Assembly (NCBI GenBank): GCA_019751915.1 | Contig: JAIEMS010000008.1 | Location: 1 to 64,000, forward strand | Source of the DNA: Burkholderiaceae bacterium | GTDB lineage: Bacteria; Pseudomonadota; Gammaproteobacteria; Burkholderiales; Burkholderiaceae_C | Reading direction: 5' to 3' | Length of the DNA: 64,000 nucleotides | Shown here: positions 15,410-24,215 of the stretch, piece by piece | How positions within the stretch are numbered: position 1 is the first letter of the stretch | How the letters are laid out: each line of letters begins with the position of its first letter | Translations under genes and position numbers: made by a program | The notes under the pieces: model-generated | What the model saw: only the letters and a program-made list of their open reading frames with translations | Told to the model about the DNA's origin: nothing | Database searches by the model: none

Positions 15410-17737
15410 TTACCGTGCTGGATTGGATGGGTTTGGGTTTTCTGCCTCTAAACGAAGCTCAAAGCGGTCGTTGCCAGCGCTAAAACCAATCGGTTGGTCT
15501 GGTGCTGGCGCTGGAGTGACGGGCATGGCTGCAATGGGGTGCTCCACCAAAGATGGCAGGGGTAGATCAATACCAAGCTCTGTCGTTGAGGGGGCGGAAG
15601 GTTGAAGTAAATCCAGATCCAAATCCAAGTCAAGCCCGCCCGGTTGCGAGCGGTGGTGCCCGATGGGGGCAGATGCTCGGTGGAGCTGCGGGGGCGGTGC
15701 GGGTGCGAATTCAAATTCAGATGCAGAGCCCATCGACCACGAGTCGCCAAATTCAAGCAAAGCATCGGCATCAGAAACGGGTGTCGGCTCTGGCACGGCT
15801 ACCGGGGCCGGAGCAGGCGGCGCTTCATCCCAAGGCAAGCTGGCCGCTTGGTCAAAATCTAGCCCCATCTCCAAACTCATGTTCAACCCCATGTCCAATT
15901 GGGGGCCGCTGTCCAACAAACCCAATTTGGATTGCGGTGCTGCAGCGGCAAGGCTGAACACTTCAGGGAGCGTAGAAACCTCTGGCAGCTCTGGCACCTC
16001 TGGCAGCTCTTGGAGCTCTTGTACCTCCGGCGCTTCGGGCTGTTCGGGTGTCAGTGGCGTGGTACGTGTGCGCGGCGGTAATGCGCCACGGGAGCTGGGG
16101 GGGATGGTCTGGGCAATGGCATACAGCAACAGCAAATCGTCGTAAGCGACCAAATCAAACGGCGCTGTAGCGTCCCCATCGCGTCGAAATAGACAACCTT
16201 CTAACTCTTGCAAAACTGCCGAAGTGCTCCACTGCGCCTCAATGCGCGCCAATACATCGGGGTAACCGGCCAGTGTGCGTCCGGGCCGGTTGAACCCGAC
16301 AAAATCGGGCACTTGGGCGTTGAAATAACGCCGAAACTGATCGCGCAGCCGATTGAAATCATCCATGCGACTGAGCGAGTGGTACAAGCGCAGCAAATCC
16401 AGGTAAGCCCAAGGCGAGGATTGCTCGTTCTCAGCGATGTGTTTGCTCATGACCTCAATCGCTTGGTCATGTTCGCCTACCGAGACAAAAAACTCGGCCT
16501 GCTGTTGCAAATCGAAAAGCTCTTCAGGGTTAATCACCCGTGCTACGGCAGGTGCAGGCGCTGCGGAAAACTCGGCTGGAAAATCTACCGGTAACTCGAC
16601 GGGCGCGGCCACCGGTGCCGAAGGGGGCAATTCCGATGGCGCTGGGGTGGCTAGAGTCGGCGACTCACTGGCCACCTTGGAGGCCAAAAACAGCGCAATA
16701 TCCTCTTCAAAGTCCGGAGTTGGGCCGAGATTGGGTTCGTGGGGCGGCGTTGAATCGACATGATCGCGCCGGGCCGCGAAATGGCTACGGGTACTGGGGG
16801 TAGGGTGCCACGGCCTGCGCGAGCGCTGCCATAACCAGCCCGCAACCGCCAAAATCGCCACCAACGCGGCTACCAACCCATACACCATTTCCTCAGAGAA
16901 ACTCTCAGCATCAGTTTGCTCAAGGTGTTGACGCAGGCGCTCTTTGGCCGCGCGCTCACGGGCAGCATCGGCCCGAGATCTGGTGATTTCAGATTGCAGT
17001 TTTGCGATTTCGACACTGGCATCGGTTGTTTCGGATGCTGCCACAGCAGAAGCAGTGGCAGAAGCAACCGAGGTAGGCGCTGAAGCCGAGGAGGATGCAA
17101 GCGGTGCGGCAGACGCTGTGGCAAGCGTGGTTGAGGCGGGACTTTGGGGGCTGCTCGAGGTCGTTGCGGAGCTATCGGCAGTGGCTGCTGCTCCCGCAGG
17201 CGCTGCCAAACGCGCCTCCCGAAGTACGCGCAAAATCTCGGCCTGCTCTGCGGCGGTTTCTTTGGGCGCTGGCTGGGCTGCCGCTGCTGCTGGTACAGCA
17301 GAATCCGAAGACGGCGCTGGTGCATGGTGTGCCGGCTGCGTCACGACCAAAGGCGTGGCGGTAGCGACAACTGAATCGGGTAAATCGGTTAAAAATGTGT
17401 AGGTTCGGCGCGTTTTTGCCGAGCATCCAGCCGAAAGATGCACCGTGACAATAGGCTCGTTGACCACCAAAGACGCGCGCAAACGCACCGCCGATGGCCT
17501 GTCGGCCACCGGTGCGATATGAATGTGTGATGGGCTGACAGGCGTGGTGCCTAACACCACCTCAGCGGTGATGCAAGAGGCATCGACCGAAATGCCCGGG
17601 TCAGGGTACACATTAAACAGCAAATCCGGAGATCGGCCTAGCACCACGATACTGCGAGACTCCCCCAAGGAAAGCGCCGCTGAATGACCCGTTACGACAG
17701 CCACACCGAAAGCGATCAATGCGTTACGAAACTTCAC
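15410..17737 (-). CDS. FimV/HubP-like polar or pilus assembly protein
   Basis: About 775 residues. The start is a GTG at 17737 with AAGAAG upstream; an ATG overlapping it runs straight into a stop. An N-terminal signal (MKFRNALIAFGVAVVTGHSA) precedes a periplasmic FimV-type domain ending VTVHLSAGCSAKTRRTYTFL, then an Ala/Ser-rich linker, a coiled coil (VEIAKLQSEITRSRADAARE), a membrane segment (MVYGLVAALVAILAVAGWLW) and a cytoplasmic Pro/acidic region holding a TPR-like FimV C-terminal unit (LFDLQQQAEFFVSVGEHDQA). Low-complexity LDLDLDLDLL and PEVPELPEV repeats occur near the C-terminus. Family members organise cell poles or type IV pili; the exact role here is inferred. Confidence 0.75.
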   Translation of the reverse strand: MKFRNALIAFGVAVVTGHSAALSLGESRSIVVLGRSPDLLFNVYPDPGISVDASCITAEVVLGTTPVSPSHIHIAPVADRPSAVRLRASLVVNEPIVTVHLSAGCSAKTRRTYTFLTDLPDSVVATATPLVVTQPAHHAPAPSSDSAVPAAAAAQPAPKETAAEQAEILRVLREARLAAPAGAAATADSSATTSSSPQSPASTTLATASAAPLASSSASAPTSVASATASAVAASETTDASVEIAKLQSEITRSRADAARERAAKERLRQHLEQTDAESFSEEMVYGLVAALVAILAVAGWLWQRSRRPWHPTPSTRSHFAARRDHVDSTPPHEPNLGPTPDFEEDIALFLASKVASESPTLATPAPSELPPSAPVAAPVELPVDFPAEFSAAPAPAVARVINPEELFDLQQQAEFFVSVGEHDQAIEVMSKHIAENEQSSPWAYLDLLRLYHSLSRMDDFNRLRDQFRRYFNAQVPDFVGFNRPGRTLAGYPDVLARIEAQWSTSAVLQELEGCLFRRDGDATAPFDLVAYDDLLLLYAIAQTIPPSSRGALPPRTRTTPLTPEQPEAPEVQELQELPEVPELPEVSTLPEVFSLAAAAPQSKLGLLDSGPQLDMGLNMSLEMGLDFDQAASLPWDEAPPAPAPVAVPEPTPVSDADALLEFGDSWSMGSASEFEFAPAPPPQLHRASAPIGHHRSQPGGLDLDLDLDLLQPSAPSTTELGIDLPLPSLVEHPIAAMPVTPAPAPDQPIGFSAGNDRFELRLEAENPNPSNPAR

Positions 17738-17903
17738 ATGTGTCTTCTTAATGGGGTTTTGATTCTGGCATACAAGGACTAAGCCCAAATCCGCGATAAG
17801 AACCCCAGACACCCCCCAGACACCCATGTGACAATAGGCTCGGTGGCGAGCCGGTCGCAGACGCGACAATGAAAACCTTGCACAGTCACCCACAAGACAG
17901 CCC
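17738..17903. promoter_or_regulatory. divergent promoter region, fimV-like / crp-like
   Basis: 166 bases separate the divergent start codons, so promoters for both genes must lie here. It contains ACACCCCCCAGACACCC near 17810. No symmetrical Crp-type site (TGTGA-N6-TCACA) is evident by eye; TGTGACAATAGG occurs at about 17826. Confidence 0.4.
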
Positions 17904-18623
17904 ATGGACGACCCGATTTTGACCAATGAGGAGCGCGAGGCGATCAATTCTGGTCGCTGGTTTGCTTCGCTCTCACCCTCGCTTCGCCACGACATACTGC
18001 GCTGCGCTTATGTCAAGCGTTACAAAGACGACGGCCTGATTGTGGCCCGGGGTGATCCACCTGAAGAATGGATTGCCTGCGCGCGCGGGGCGGTACGGGT
18101 AAGTTCAACCTCGATTTCAGGCAAGCAAATTACCCTGACTTACGTCGAACCGGGCATTTGGTTTGGTGATGTTTCTATTTTTGATGGCGACCGGCGCACC
18201 CACGATGCCTACGCCCACGGCGACACCACGATTTTGTGTGTTGCCAAGGCCGACTTTAAGAAAATTTTGGCCCTGCACGTCGAGCTGTACGAAGCCATGC
18301 TGCGCTTGCAAGCGCGGCGCATTCGCCTGCTGTTTGGCTTGGTGGAAGACCTGAACACGCTGCCGCTGCGCGCGCGCTTGGCAAAGCAACTGCTGCACCT
18401 TGTGCGCAGCTACGGCACCCCGAGTTTGTCCAATAGCGACGAGATTCGCATCGGCTTGCAACTGGCCCAAGAGGAATTGGCACAACTGCTCGGTGCCTCA
18501 CGCCAACGCGTCAACCAAGAACTCAAGGCGATGGAGCGCGAGGAGGCTATCCGGATTGAACCCGGTGGCCTGATTGTGCGCGACCGCCAAGCCCTGATGC
18601 GCATCTCTGAGGTCGATTACTGA
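17904..18623 (+). CDS. Crp/Fnr-family transcriptional regulator
   Basis: A 239-residue regulator with an N-terminal cyclic-nucleotide-type beta-roll (GKQITLTYVEPGIWFGDVSI), a long dimerisation helix and a C-terminal winged helix (LAQEELAQLLGASRQRVNQE). It lacks the N-terminal cysteine cluster of FNR, so it is not an Fe-S oxygen sensor. Ligand and regulon are unknown; divergence from the fimV-like gene suggests, but does not prove, control of surface or motility functions. Confidence 0.9.
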   Translation: MDDPILTNEEREAINSGRWFASLSPSLRHDILRCAYVKRYKDDGLIVARGDPPEEWIACARGAVRVSSTSISGKQITLTYVEPGIWFGDVSIFDGDRRTHDAYAHGDTTILCVAKADFKKILALHVELYEAMLRLQARRIRLLFGLVEDLNTLPLRARLAKQLLHLVRSYGTPSLSNSDEIRIGLQLAQEELAQLLGASRQRVNQELKAMEREEAIRIEPGGLIVRDRQALMRISEVDY

Positions 18624-18662
18624 GGCCGCTGCACCGCGCGCTGGTGAGTGCGCTGGCCCTGT

Positions 18663-20018
18663 TCAGGGCAGTACAGGCTGTGCTGTGGGCTGGGCGGCCA
18701 GCCATTGGGCGGCCCCTTGCCCAGCGCATAGACCTGTGGACAGGCTGGCTGTCATGAGGTAACCACCCGTCGGTGCCTCCCAGTCGAGCATTTCGCCAGC
18801 ACAGAAAACGCCCGGTACAGCGCGCAGCATCAAGTGCTCATCCAGCGATGCAAATTCCACTCCTCCAGCGGTGCTGATGGCTTCGTCGATAGGCCGGGCT
18901 GCCACCACGGTCAATGCCAATGCCTTGATCGCTGCGGCCAACGCCAGCGGATCGTTCACACCCTCTTTGCCCAAAGACTCGTACAAAATGCCCATCTTGA
19001 TGCCGTCAAGGCCCAAGCGGCTTTTCAGGTGGCTCGACAAGGTGCGGGCACCGCGCGGATGGCGCACTTCGGCCAGTACGCGCTCGGGCGAGTGGTCGGG
19101 CAACAAATCCAAGTACAGCGTTGCGCTGCGGTGGGCTTGGATTTCGTCGCGCAGCAGCGCCGAGACTGCGTAAATCAGGCTCCCTTCCACCCCTGTGGCG
19201 GTGGCAACAAACTCCCCCCTACGGCTGAAATGTCGGCCCGCGCTGTCGGTAAACGACAGCGCTACCGACTTGAACGGCTGGCCTGCAAAACGATCTGAAA
19301 AATGGGGTGTCCAACCGATCACTGGGTTTTGGCCGATCAGTTCACGCAAAAACTCACGCCGAGTTTCGGTGCCAGCGACGCTGTGGTGCAGCACATCAAA
19401 ACCACAATTGCTCGGGCGCAGCGCCGCTATCCCCACCCCCCGCGCGGTCAACCACGGCACCCAAGCGCCATCGGAGCCCAGTCGCGCCCAGCTAGCGCCG
19501 CCCAGCGCCAACACCAAGGCACGGGCGCGAACGACCGCAGTGCCGACGGGGGTGCTAAATTGCAATTGCCCACTATCGCTCCACCCCGTCCAGCGGTGGC
19601 GCATATGAAACTGCACACCCAAGCCGCGCAAGCGCTGCAACCAAGCACGCAACAAAGGCGCAGCCTTCATGTCGGCTGGAAACACCCGTCCCGAGGTGCC
19701 AATAAACGTATCAACCCCTAAGCCTTGCGCCCAAGCACGCACCTGTTCGCTACCGAACTGGCGTAAGGCGGCATCCAGATGGAGCTGGCGATCACCAAAG
19801 CGGGTGGCAAAGGCCTCGGAGGGTTCGGAATGGGTCAGGTTCAACCCGCCCTTGCCAGCCAACAAAAATTTGCGCCCAACGCTGGGCATGGCATCAAAAA
19901 CATGCACGCTCATGCCTTGACGGGCCAGAGTTTCGGCGGCCATCAGACCCGCAGGCCCGGCCCCCACGATGGCGGCCTCGCAAGAAAGGAGGGGAGATTG
20001 GGAAGTCAAATGATTCAT
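18663..20018 (-). CDS. HI0933/TIGR03862-type FAD flavoprotein
   Basis: A 451-residue NAD(P)/FAD-dependent oxidoreductase of the HI0933-like (YhiN/BaiN) superfamily. The FAD fold AAIVGAGPAGLMAAETLARQ is near residue 15; FLLAGKGGLNLTHSE, LALGGASWARLGSDG and the C-terminal FCAGEMLDWEAPTGGYLM are signature blocks. It lacks obvious membrane segments. Physiological substrate is unknown. It is divergent from trxA. Confidence 0.88.
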   Translation of the reverse strand: MNHLTSQSPLLSCEAAIVGAGPAGLMAAETLARQGMSVHVFDAMPSVGRKFLLAGKGGLNLTHSEPSEAFATRFGDRQLHLDAALRQFGSEQVRAWAQGLGVDTFIGTSGRVFPADMKAAPLLRAWLQRLRGLGVQFHMRHRWTGWSDSGQLQFSTPVGTAVVRARALVLALGGASWARLGSDGAWVPWLTARGVGIAALRPSNCGFDVLHHSVAGTETRREFLRELIGQNPVIGWTPHFSDRFAGQPFKSVALSFTDSAGRHFSRRGEFVATATGVEGSLIYAVSALLRDEIQAHRSATLYLDLLPDHSPERVLAEVRHPRGARTLSSHLKSRLGLDGIKMGILYESLGKEGVNDPLALAAAIKALALTVVAARPIDEAISTAGGVEFASLDEHLMLRAVPGVFCAGEMLDWEAPTGGYLMTASLSTGLCAGQGAAQWLAAQPTAQPVLP

Positions 20019-20171
20019 AGGAGTATGTTGTTTGCCACGCTCTTTCAGAGCCTCTATTTCTTGCTATCACGGTCATAGCGAAAAGCAGCAGGATGGTCGG
20101 CGCAACAAACGGGGGGTTCTGTCACAATGGACACACTTTATCTTGACCGATCCCCCTTGAAGGAAAGCTCT

Positions 20172-20504
20172 ATGGCAAGCGAACTCATCAAACATCTTTC
20201 TGACGCTAGTTTCGAGGCAGACGTACTGAAGTCGTCCGCGCCCGTGTTGGTCGATTACTGGGCCGAATGGTGTGGTCCCTGCAAGATGATTGCTCCTATC
20301 CTTGACGAAGTAGCTGCTGCCTACCAAGGCAAGTTGCAAATCGCCAAAATGAATGTCGATGAAAACCGTGAAGTTCCAGCCAAGTTTGGTATTCGCGGCA
20401 TCCCTACCCTGATGTTGTTCAAAGATGGGCAACTTGCAGCCACCAAGGTCGGTGCCCTGAGCAAAGCCCAGCTCACGGCCTTCATCGACGAACAACTGGC
20501 TTAA
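20172..20504 (+). CDS. trxA: thioredoxin 1
   Basis: A 110-residue thioredoxin with the redox site WCGPC (Cys34, Cys37) and the conserved cis-proline region [11 protein letters not shown]. The ATG at 20172 has AAGGAAAG upstream; an earlier in-frame ATG has no such site. It is the general cytoplasmic disulfide reductant and a likely donor for the CysH encoded nearby. It lies upstream of rho, a common pairing in proteobacteria. Confidence 0.96.
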   Translation: MASELIKHLSDASFEADVLKSSAPVLVDYWAEWCGPCKMIAPILDEVAAAYQGKLQIAKMNVDENREVPAKFGIRGIPTLMLFKDGQLAATKVGALSKAQLTAFIDEQLA

Positions 20505-20517
20505 ATCGCTGGGTGCT

Positions 20518-20559
20518 TGCGTCGCGCGTGCAGCACAACTGCCCGGACGCAGGCCTTTT
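20518..20559 (+). terminator. possible trxA terminator
   Basis: TGCGTC (20518-20523) pairs with GACGCA (20546-20551), with an inner GCAG/CTGC pairing, followed by GGCCTTTTG. The T-run is short, so termination may be partial. Confidence 0.4.
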
Positions 20560-20781
20560 GAATCCTGCCCCACACTGGGGCTGCACATCCTCACCCAGCC
20601 CATACATCAGGGCTGCGAAAGTTCCGTGTATTTTTTCCTGTCATAATCTGCGCTGATCATTGGGCTGCACGCATCGGCAGCCCGCCCTAGATCCTCAGGC
20701 ATGCCGAAACTGCAAACAGCAGTTTTTCCGGCACCTCGCATTCCCCCCAGACTCATACCAACTCCGCCAAGGAGTCACCCC

Positions 20782-22044
20782 ATGCACCTCAACGAACTCA
20801 AGGCACTGCACGTGTCTGAAGTCCTCAAGCAGGCCGAAGAGCTTGAAATTGAAAACGGCGGCCGGATGCGCAAGCAAGAGCTGATGTTTGCCATCATCAA
20901 GAAACGCGCCAAAGCGGGGGAACAAATCTTTGCCGACGGTGTCCTCGAAATTTTGCCCGACGGCTTTGGCTTTTTACGCAGCCCCGACACCAGCTACACC
21001 GCCAGCACCGACGATATTTACATCTCGCCCAGCCAAGTGCGCCGTTTTAATCTGCACACGGGCGACATGATTGAAGGCGAAGTGCGCACGCCCAAAGATG
21101 GCGAGCGCTACTTTGCCCTGACCAAGCTCGACAAGGTCAACGACGGCCCACCTGAGCAAAACAAACACAAGGTGATGTTTGAGAACCTGACACCGCTGTT
21201 TCCAAAGGAGCAGATGCGCTTAGAACGCGATGTCAAGAGCGAAGAAAACATCACAGGCCGCATCATTGACATCATTGCGCCCATTGGTCGCGGCCAGCGC
21301 GCACTGATTGTGGCCCCGCCCAAGAGCGGCAAAACGGTGATGATGCAGCACATTGCCCACGCCATTACCGCCAACAATCCCGATGTGCATTTGATGGTGT
21401 TGTTGGTCGATGAGCGCCCCGAAGAAGTCACCGAGATGCAGCGCACCGTCAAGGGCGAAATCATTGCTTCCACCTTCGACGAACCGGCGGCGCGCCACGT
21501 CCATGTGGCCGAGATGGTGATCGAACGCGCCAAGCGTTTGGTCGAACTGAAAAAAGACGTGGTGATTTTGCTGGACTCGATCACCCGACTGGCCCGCGCT
21601 TACAACAACGTTGTGCCCTCATCGGGCAAAGTGCTTTCCGGTGGTGTCGATTCCAACGCACTGCAACGGCCCAAGCGCTTTTTTGGCGCAGCCCGCAAGG
21701 TGGAAGAAGGCGGTAGCCTGACCATCATTGCCACGGCACTGGTCGATACTGGCAGCCGCATGGACGAAGTGATTTTTGAAGAATTCAAGGGCACCGGCAA
21801 CTGCGAAATTCACTTGAATCGCCGCTTGTACGAAAAGCGGGTGTTCCCAGCCATTGAACTCAACAAGAGCGGAACCCGCCGTGAAGAGTTGCTGCTGGCC
21901 CCCGAGATTTTGCAAAAGACCCGCATCCTGCGCCAGTTCATGTACAACATGGACGAAATCGAGTCGATGGAACTCATGATTAAAAACATGAAAGCCACCA
22001 AGAGCAATGTCGAGTTTTTTGACATGATGCGCCGAGGCGGTTGA
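20782..22044 (+). CDS. rho: transcription termination factor Rho
   Basis: A 420-residue hexameric RNA helicase. The N-terminal RNA-binding region ([28 protein letters not shown]) is followed by the ATPase: P-loop APPKSGKT, Walker [17 protein letters not shown], and the Q/R-loop regions [11 protein letters not shown] at 20782 with a strong AAGGAG site 7 bases upstream. Length is standard. The 277-base leader after trxA has room for autoregulatory rho-dependent attenuation (known in enterics), but nothing specific can be read. Confidence 0.97.
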   Translation: MHLNELKALHVSEVLKQAEELEIENGGRMRKQELMFAIIKKRAKAGEQIFADGVLEILPDGFGFLRSPDTSYTASTDDIYISPSQVRRFNLHTGDMIEGEVRTPKDGERYFALTKLDKVNDGPPEQNKHKVMFENLTPLFPKEQMRLERDVKSEENITGRIIDIIAPIGRGQRALIVAPPKSGKTVMMQHIAHAITANNPDVHLMVLLVDERPEEVTEMQRTVKGEIIASTFDEPAARHVHVAEMVIERAKRLVELKKDVVILLDSITRLARAYNNVVPSSGKVLSGGVDSNALQRPKRFFGAARKVEEGGSLTIIATALVDTGSRMDEVIFEEFKGTGNCEIHLNRRLYEKRVFPAIELNKSGTRREELLLAPEILQKTRILRQFMYNMDEIESMELMIKNMKATKSNVEFFDMMRRGG

Positions 22045-22128
22045 CGGCATATAATCGTGGGCTTTTTCTGCGGAAAGTACGCCAAACGGTTTGGCGCGGC
22101 TCCCGCACTTGAACACATAAGGAAGATC

Positions 22129-22386
22129 ATGAAAGAAGGCATTCACCCCAACTACCGCGAAGTGCTGTTTGTGGACTTGTCCAACGGCTTCAAGTTCGTG
22201 ACCCGTTCTTGCGCTAACACCAAGGAAATGGGCACCACGGACGATGGCCGCGAGTTGCCTATGTACAAGCTCGATACGTCCAGCGAATCGCACCCCTTCT
22301 ACACCGGCACCCAAAAGTCGGTGGACAACATGGGCGGTCGTGTGGAGCGTTTCCGCAACCGTTTCGGCAAGACTACCGCGAAGTAA
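22129..22386 (+). CDS. rpmE2: 50S ribosomal protein L31 type B
   Basis: An 85-residue ribosomal protein. It begins MKEGIHPNYREVLFVDLSNG and has the type-B insertion (DDGRELPMYKLD) with HPFYTG. It lacks the CxxC zinc site of type-A L31 (a single Cys remains), so it is the zinc-independent form. AAGGAAG lies upstream of the ATG. It follows rho by 84 bases and ends at a strong terminator. Confidence 0.96.
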   Translation: MKEGIHPNYREVLFVDLSNGFKFVTRSCANTKEMGTTDDGRELPMYKLDTSSESHPFYTGTQKSVDNMGGRVERFRNRFGKTTAK

Positions 22387-22403
22387 TTCGCCGTTTTTCC
22401 GCC

Positions 22404-22440
22404 AAAAAGGCAGCCCGGGCAACCGCGCTGCCTTTTTGTT
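22404..22440 (+). terminator. intrinsic terminator after rpmE2
   Basis: AAAAAGGCAGC (22404-22414) pairs with GCTGCCTTTTTG (22427-22438), loop CCGGGCAACCGC, with a T-run in the 3' arm. A textbook Rho-independent terminator. Confidence 0.9.
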
Positions 22441-22464
22441 TGTCCCTCTTTCTTCGTCCACCGC

Positions 22465-24150
22465 GTGAACCATCTGACCCCCGCTATCGTGGCACAGAAG
22501 GCCGTTCGCAGGCTGCCGCGTTTGGCACTGCTGCTGCTGTGTCTAGCGTACATTCTGCCCGGCTTTTTGGTGCGCGATCCGTGGCGGGGCGCGGACATGG
22601 CCGCCTTTGGTTATATGCACGAACTGGCGCTGGGCCACACCCCATGGTCGGCTCCGCAGCTTTTGGGCATGGCCCCTGACATCCAAGGTTTGCTGCCGTA
22701 TTGGTTAGGGGCGTGGGCACTGCAAGGGCTAGGCACGGTGCTATCGCCAGAATTGGCCGTGCGCTTGCCTTTCATTGCTATGCTGGTGCTGACGCTGTCG
22801 GCCACCTGGTATGGGGTTTATTGGTTAGCGCGCAGCCGAGGTGCGCAGCCACTGGCATTTGCCTTTGGCGGCGAGGCACAACCCACCGACTATGCCCACG
22901 CTATGGCCGATGGCGCTTTGTTGGCATTGCTGGCATCTTTGGGCTTGGCACAACCTGCGCACGAAATCACCTCTTACCTGCCCCAGTTGTGCTTTACCAC
23001 GCTGGTGTTTTTTGCCTTGGCTGCGGCTCCCCATGCCCGCTGGTCTGCGCTGCTGGCGCTGTCTGTGGGTTTGGCAGGACTCGTATTGAGTGGTGCCCCC
23101 GTGCTGGCGCTGCTGTACGGCGCAGGCGGCGCGGTGCTGTGCTGGCTGGAATGGCGCAGCGGTGCTTCTAAGCGGCCCGGCGCTCGGTGGTGGTCACTTT
23201 CGGTGCTGGTACTCAGTTTGGCAGCAGCCGTTCTGGCATGGCAGCTCGATGTGTTGCATTGGCGCGTGGCCTTACCCCCTGCGGACGATTGGGGTAGCTT
23301 GGGTCGTTTGCTGCTGTGGTTTACTTGGCCGACATGGCCGTTGGCGTTGTGGACGCTTTGGCGCTGGCGCAAGCAAATCGCCACCACCCAGCCACACCGC
23401 CATTTGCTGCTGCCACTGTGGTTTGTGCTGGTCTGCTTGGGGGCCATGTTGACCACCCAACCCTCTGACCGCGCTTTGCTTCCCGCACTGCCGGCGTTGG
23501 CAGCATTGGCGGCTTTTGCGCTCCCGACTCTCAGCCGCAGCGTTGCCGCATTGGTCGATTGGTTCACGCTGTTGTTTTTTACCAGTTCCGCCATCGCCAT
23601 CTGGGTGATTTGGATTTCGACCCAAACGGGCATCCCCGCCCAGCCTGCGGCCAATGTTGCGCGGTTGGCGAAAGGGTTTGTGCCCGAGTTTTCGCCACTG
23701 GCGCTGCTGATGGCCCTCACAGCCACTGGCGCGTGGTGCGCGTTGGTAGCGTGGCGTGCAGGCCGCCACCGGGCGGCGATTTGGAAAAGTTTGGTGTTGC
23801 CCGCTGGCGGTGCCACCCTGTGTTGGCTGTTGCTGATGACGCTGTGGCTCCCCATGCTGAACTATGCCCGCAGCGATGCCCCCCAAGTGCGTGCGGTGGT
23901 GGCGGTGCTTGGGCAGCCCCGCTGCGTACTGGCGCACCGCCTCAGTCGCAGTCAGGTGGCCGCATTGCAGTACCACGGTGAATTAACCTTGGTACCGGCC
24001 GAGAAAATCGCCAATTGCACTTGGCTGGTGGTGGGTGGCAGCGGTAAATTTCCCCGCCATCTCGATGCCGATCAATGGCTGCTCCAAGCCCGGATAGCAC
24101 GCCCGACCGACAAAACGGATGCTTTAGTTCTCTACCGGAAAAGCTATTAA
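22465..24150 (+). CDS. polytopic membrane protein, GT-C (ArnT/PMT-like) glycosyltransferase candidate
   Basis: 561 residues with roughly a dozen hydrophobic segments, starting at a GTG. The N-terminal luminal loop carries LVRDPWRGADMAAF, resembling the RDPWxxDE-type acidic loop of GT39/ArnT-like lipid-linked sugar transferases, and a C-terminal soluble domain ends VLYRKSY. Donor and acceptor are unknown. The last codons and the TAA stop lie inside a copy of the dispersed repeat (24141-24195), so the true C-terminus may have been replaced by it. Confidence 0.65.
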   Translation: MNHLTPAIVAQKAVRRLPRLALLLLCLAYILPGFLVRDPWRGADMAAFGYMHELALGHTPWSAPQLLGMAPDIQGLLPYWLGAWALQGLGTVLSPELAVRLPFIAMLVLTLSATWYGVYWLARSRGAQPLAFAFGGEAQPTDYAHAMADGALLALLASLGLAQPAHEITSYLPQLCFTTLVFFALAAAPHARWSALLALSVGLAGLVLSGAPVLALLYGAGGAVLCWLEWRSGASKRPGARWWSLSVLVLSLAAAVLAWQLDVLHWRVALPPADDWGSLGRLLLWFTWPTWPLALWTLWRWRKQIATTQPHRHLLLPLWFVLVCLGAMLTTQPSDRALLPALPALAALAAFALPTLSRSVAALVDWFTLLFFTSSAIAIWVIWISTQTGIPAQPAANVARLAKGFVPEFSPLALLMALTATGAWCALVAWRAGRHRAAIWKSLVLPAGGATLCWLLLMTLWLPMLNYARSDAPQVRAVVAVLGQPRCVLAHRLSRSQVAALQYHGELTLVPAEKIANCTWLVVGGSGKFPRHLDADQWLLQARIARPTDKTDALVLYRKSY

Positions 24151-24195
24151 AAGCATAGCAATAAAACCAATGCAGACAAGGGCTATTGCCTTATT
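24141..24195 (+). repeat. dispersed repeat copy D
   Basis: AAGCTATTAAAAGCATAGC, then GACAAGGGCTATTGCC, a diverged copy. It supplies the stop codon of the membrane-protein gene and fills the gap to the phoR 3' end. Confidence 0.55.
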
Positions 24196-24215
24196 TGATC
24201 TGAAATTTTGAAAAA

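Noticed and set aside
20055-20085. A tenth repeat copy (TTGCTATCACGGTCATAGC) upstream of trxA
   Set aside because: Only the short GCTAT/ATAGC ends match; too weak to separate from chance.
22045-22128. Promoter TATAAT for rpmE2 at about 22051
   Set aside because: The hexamer is present but there is no -35 at suitable spacing, so it is not listed as a feature.
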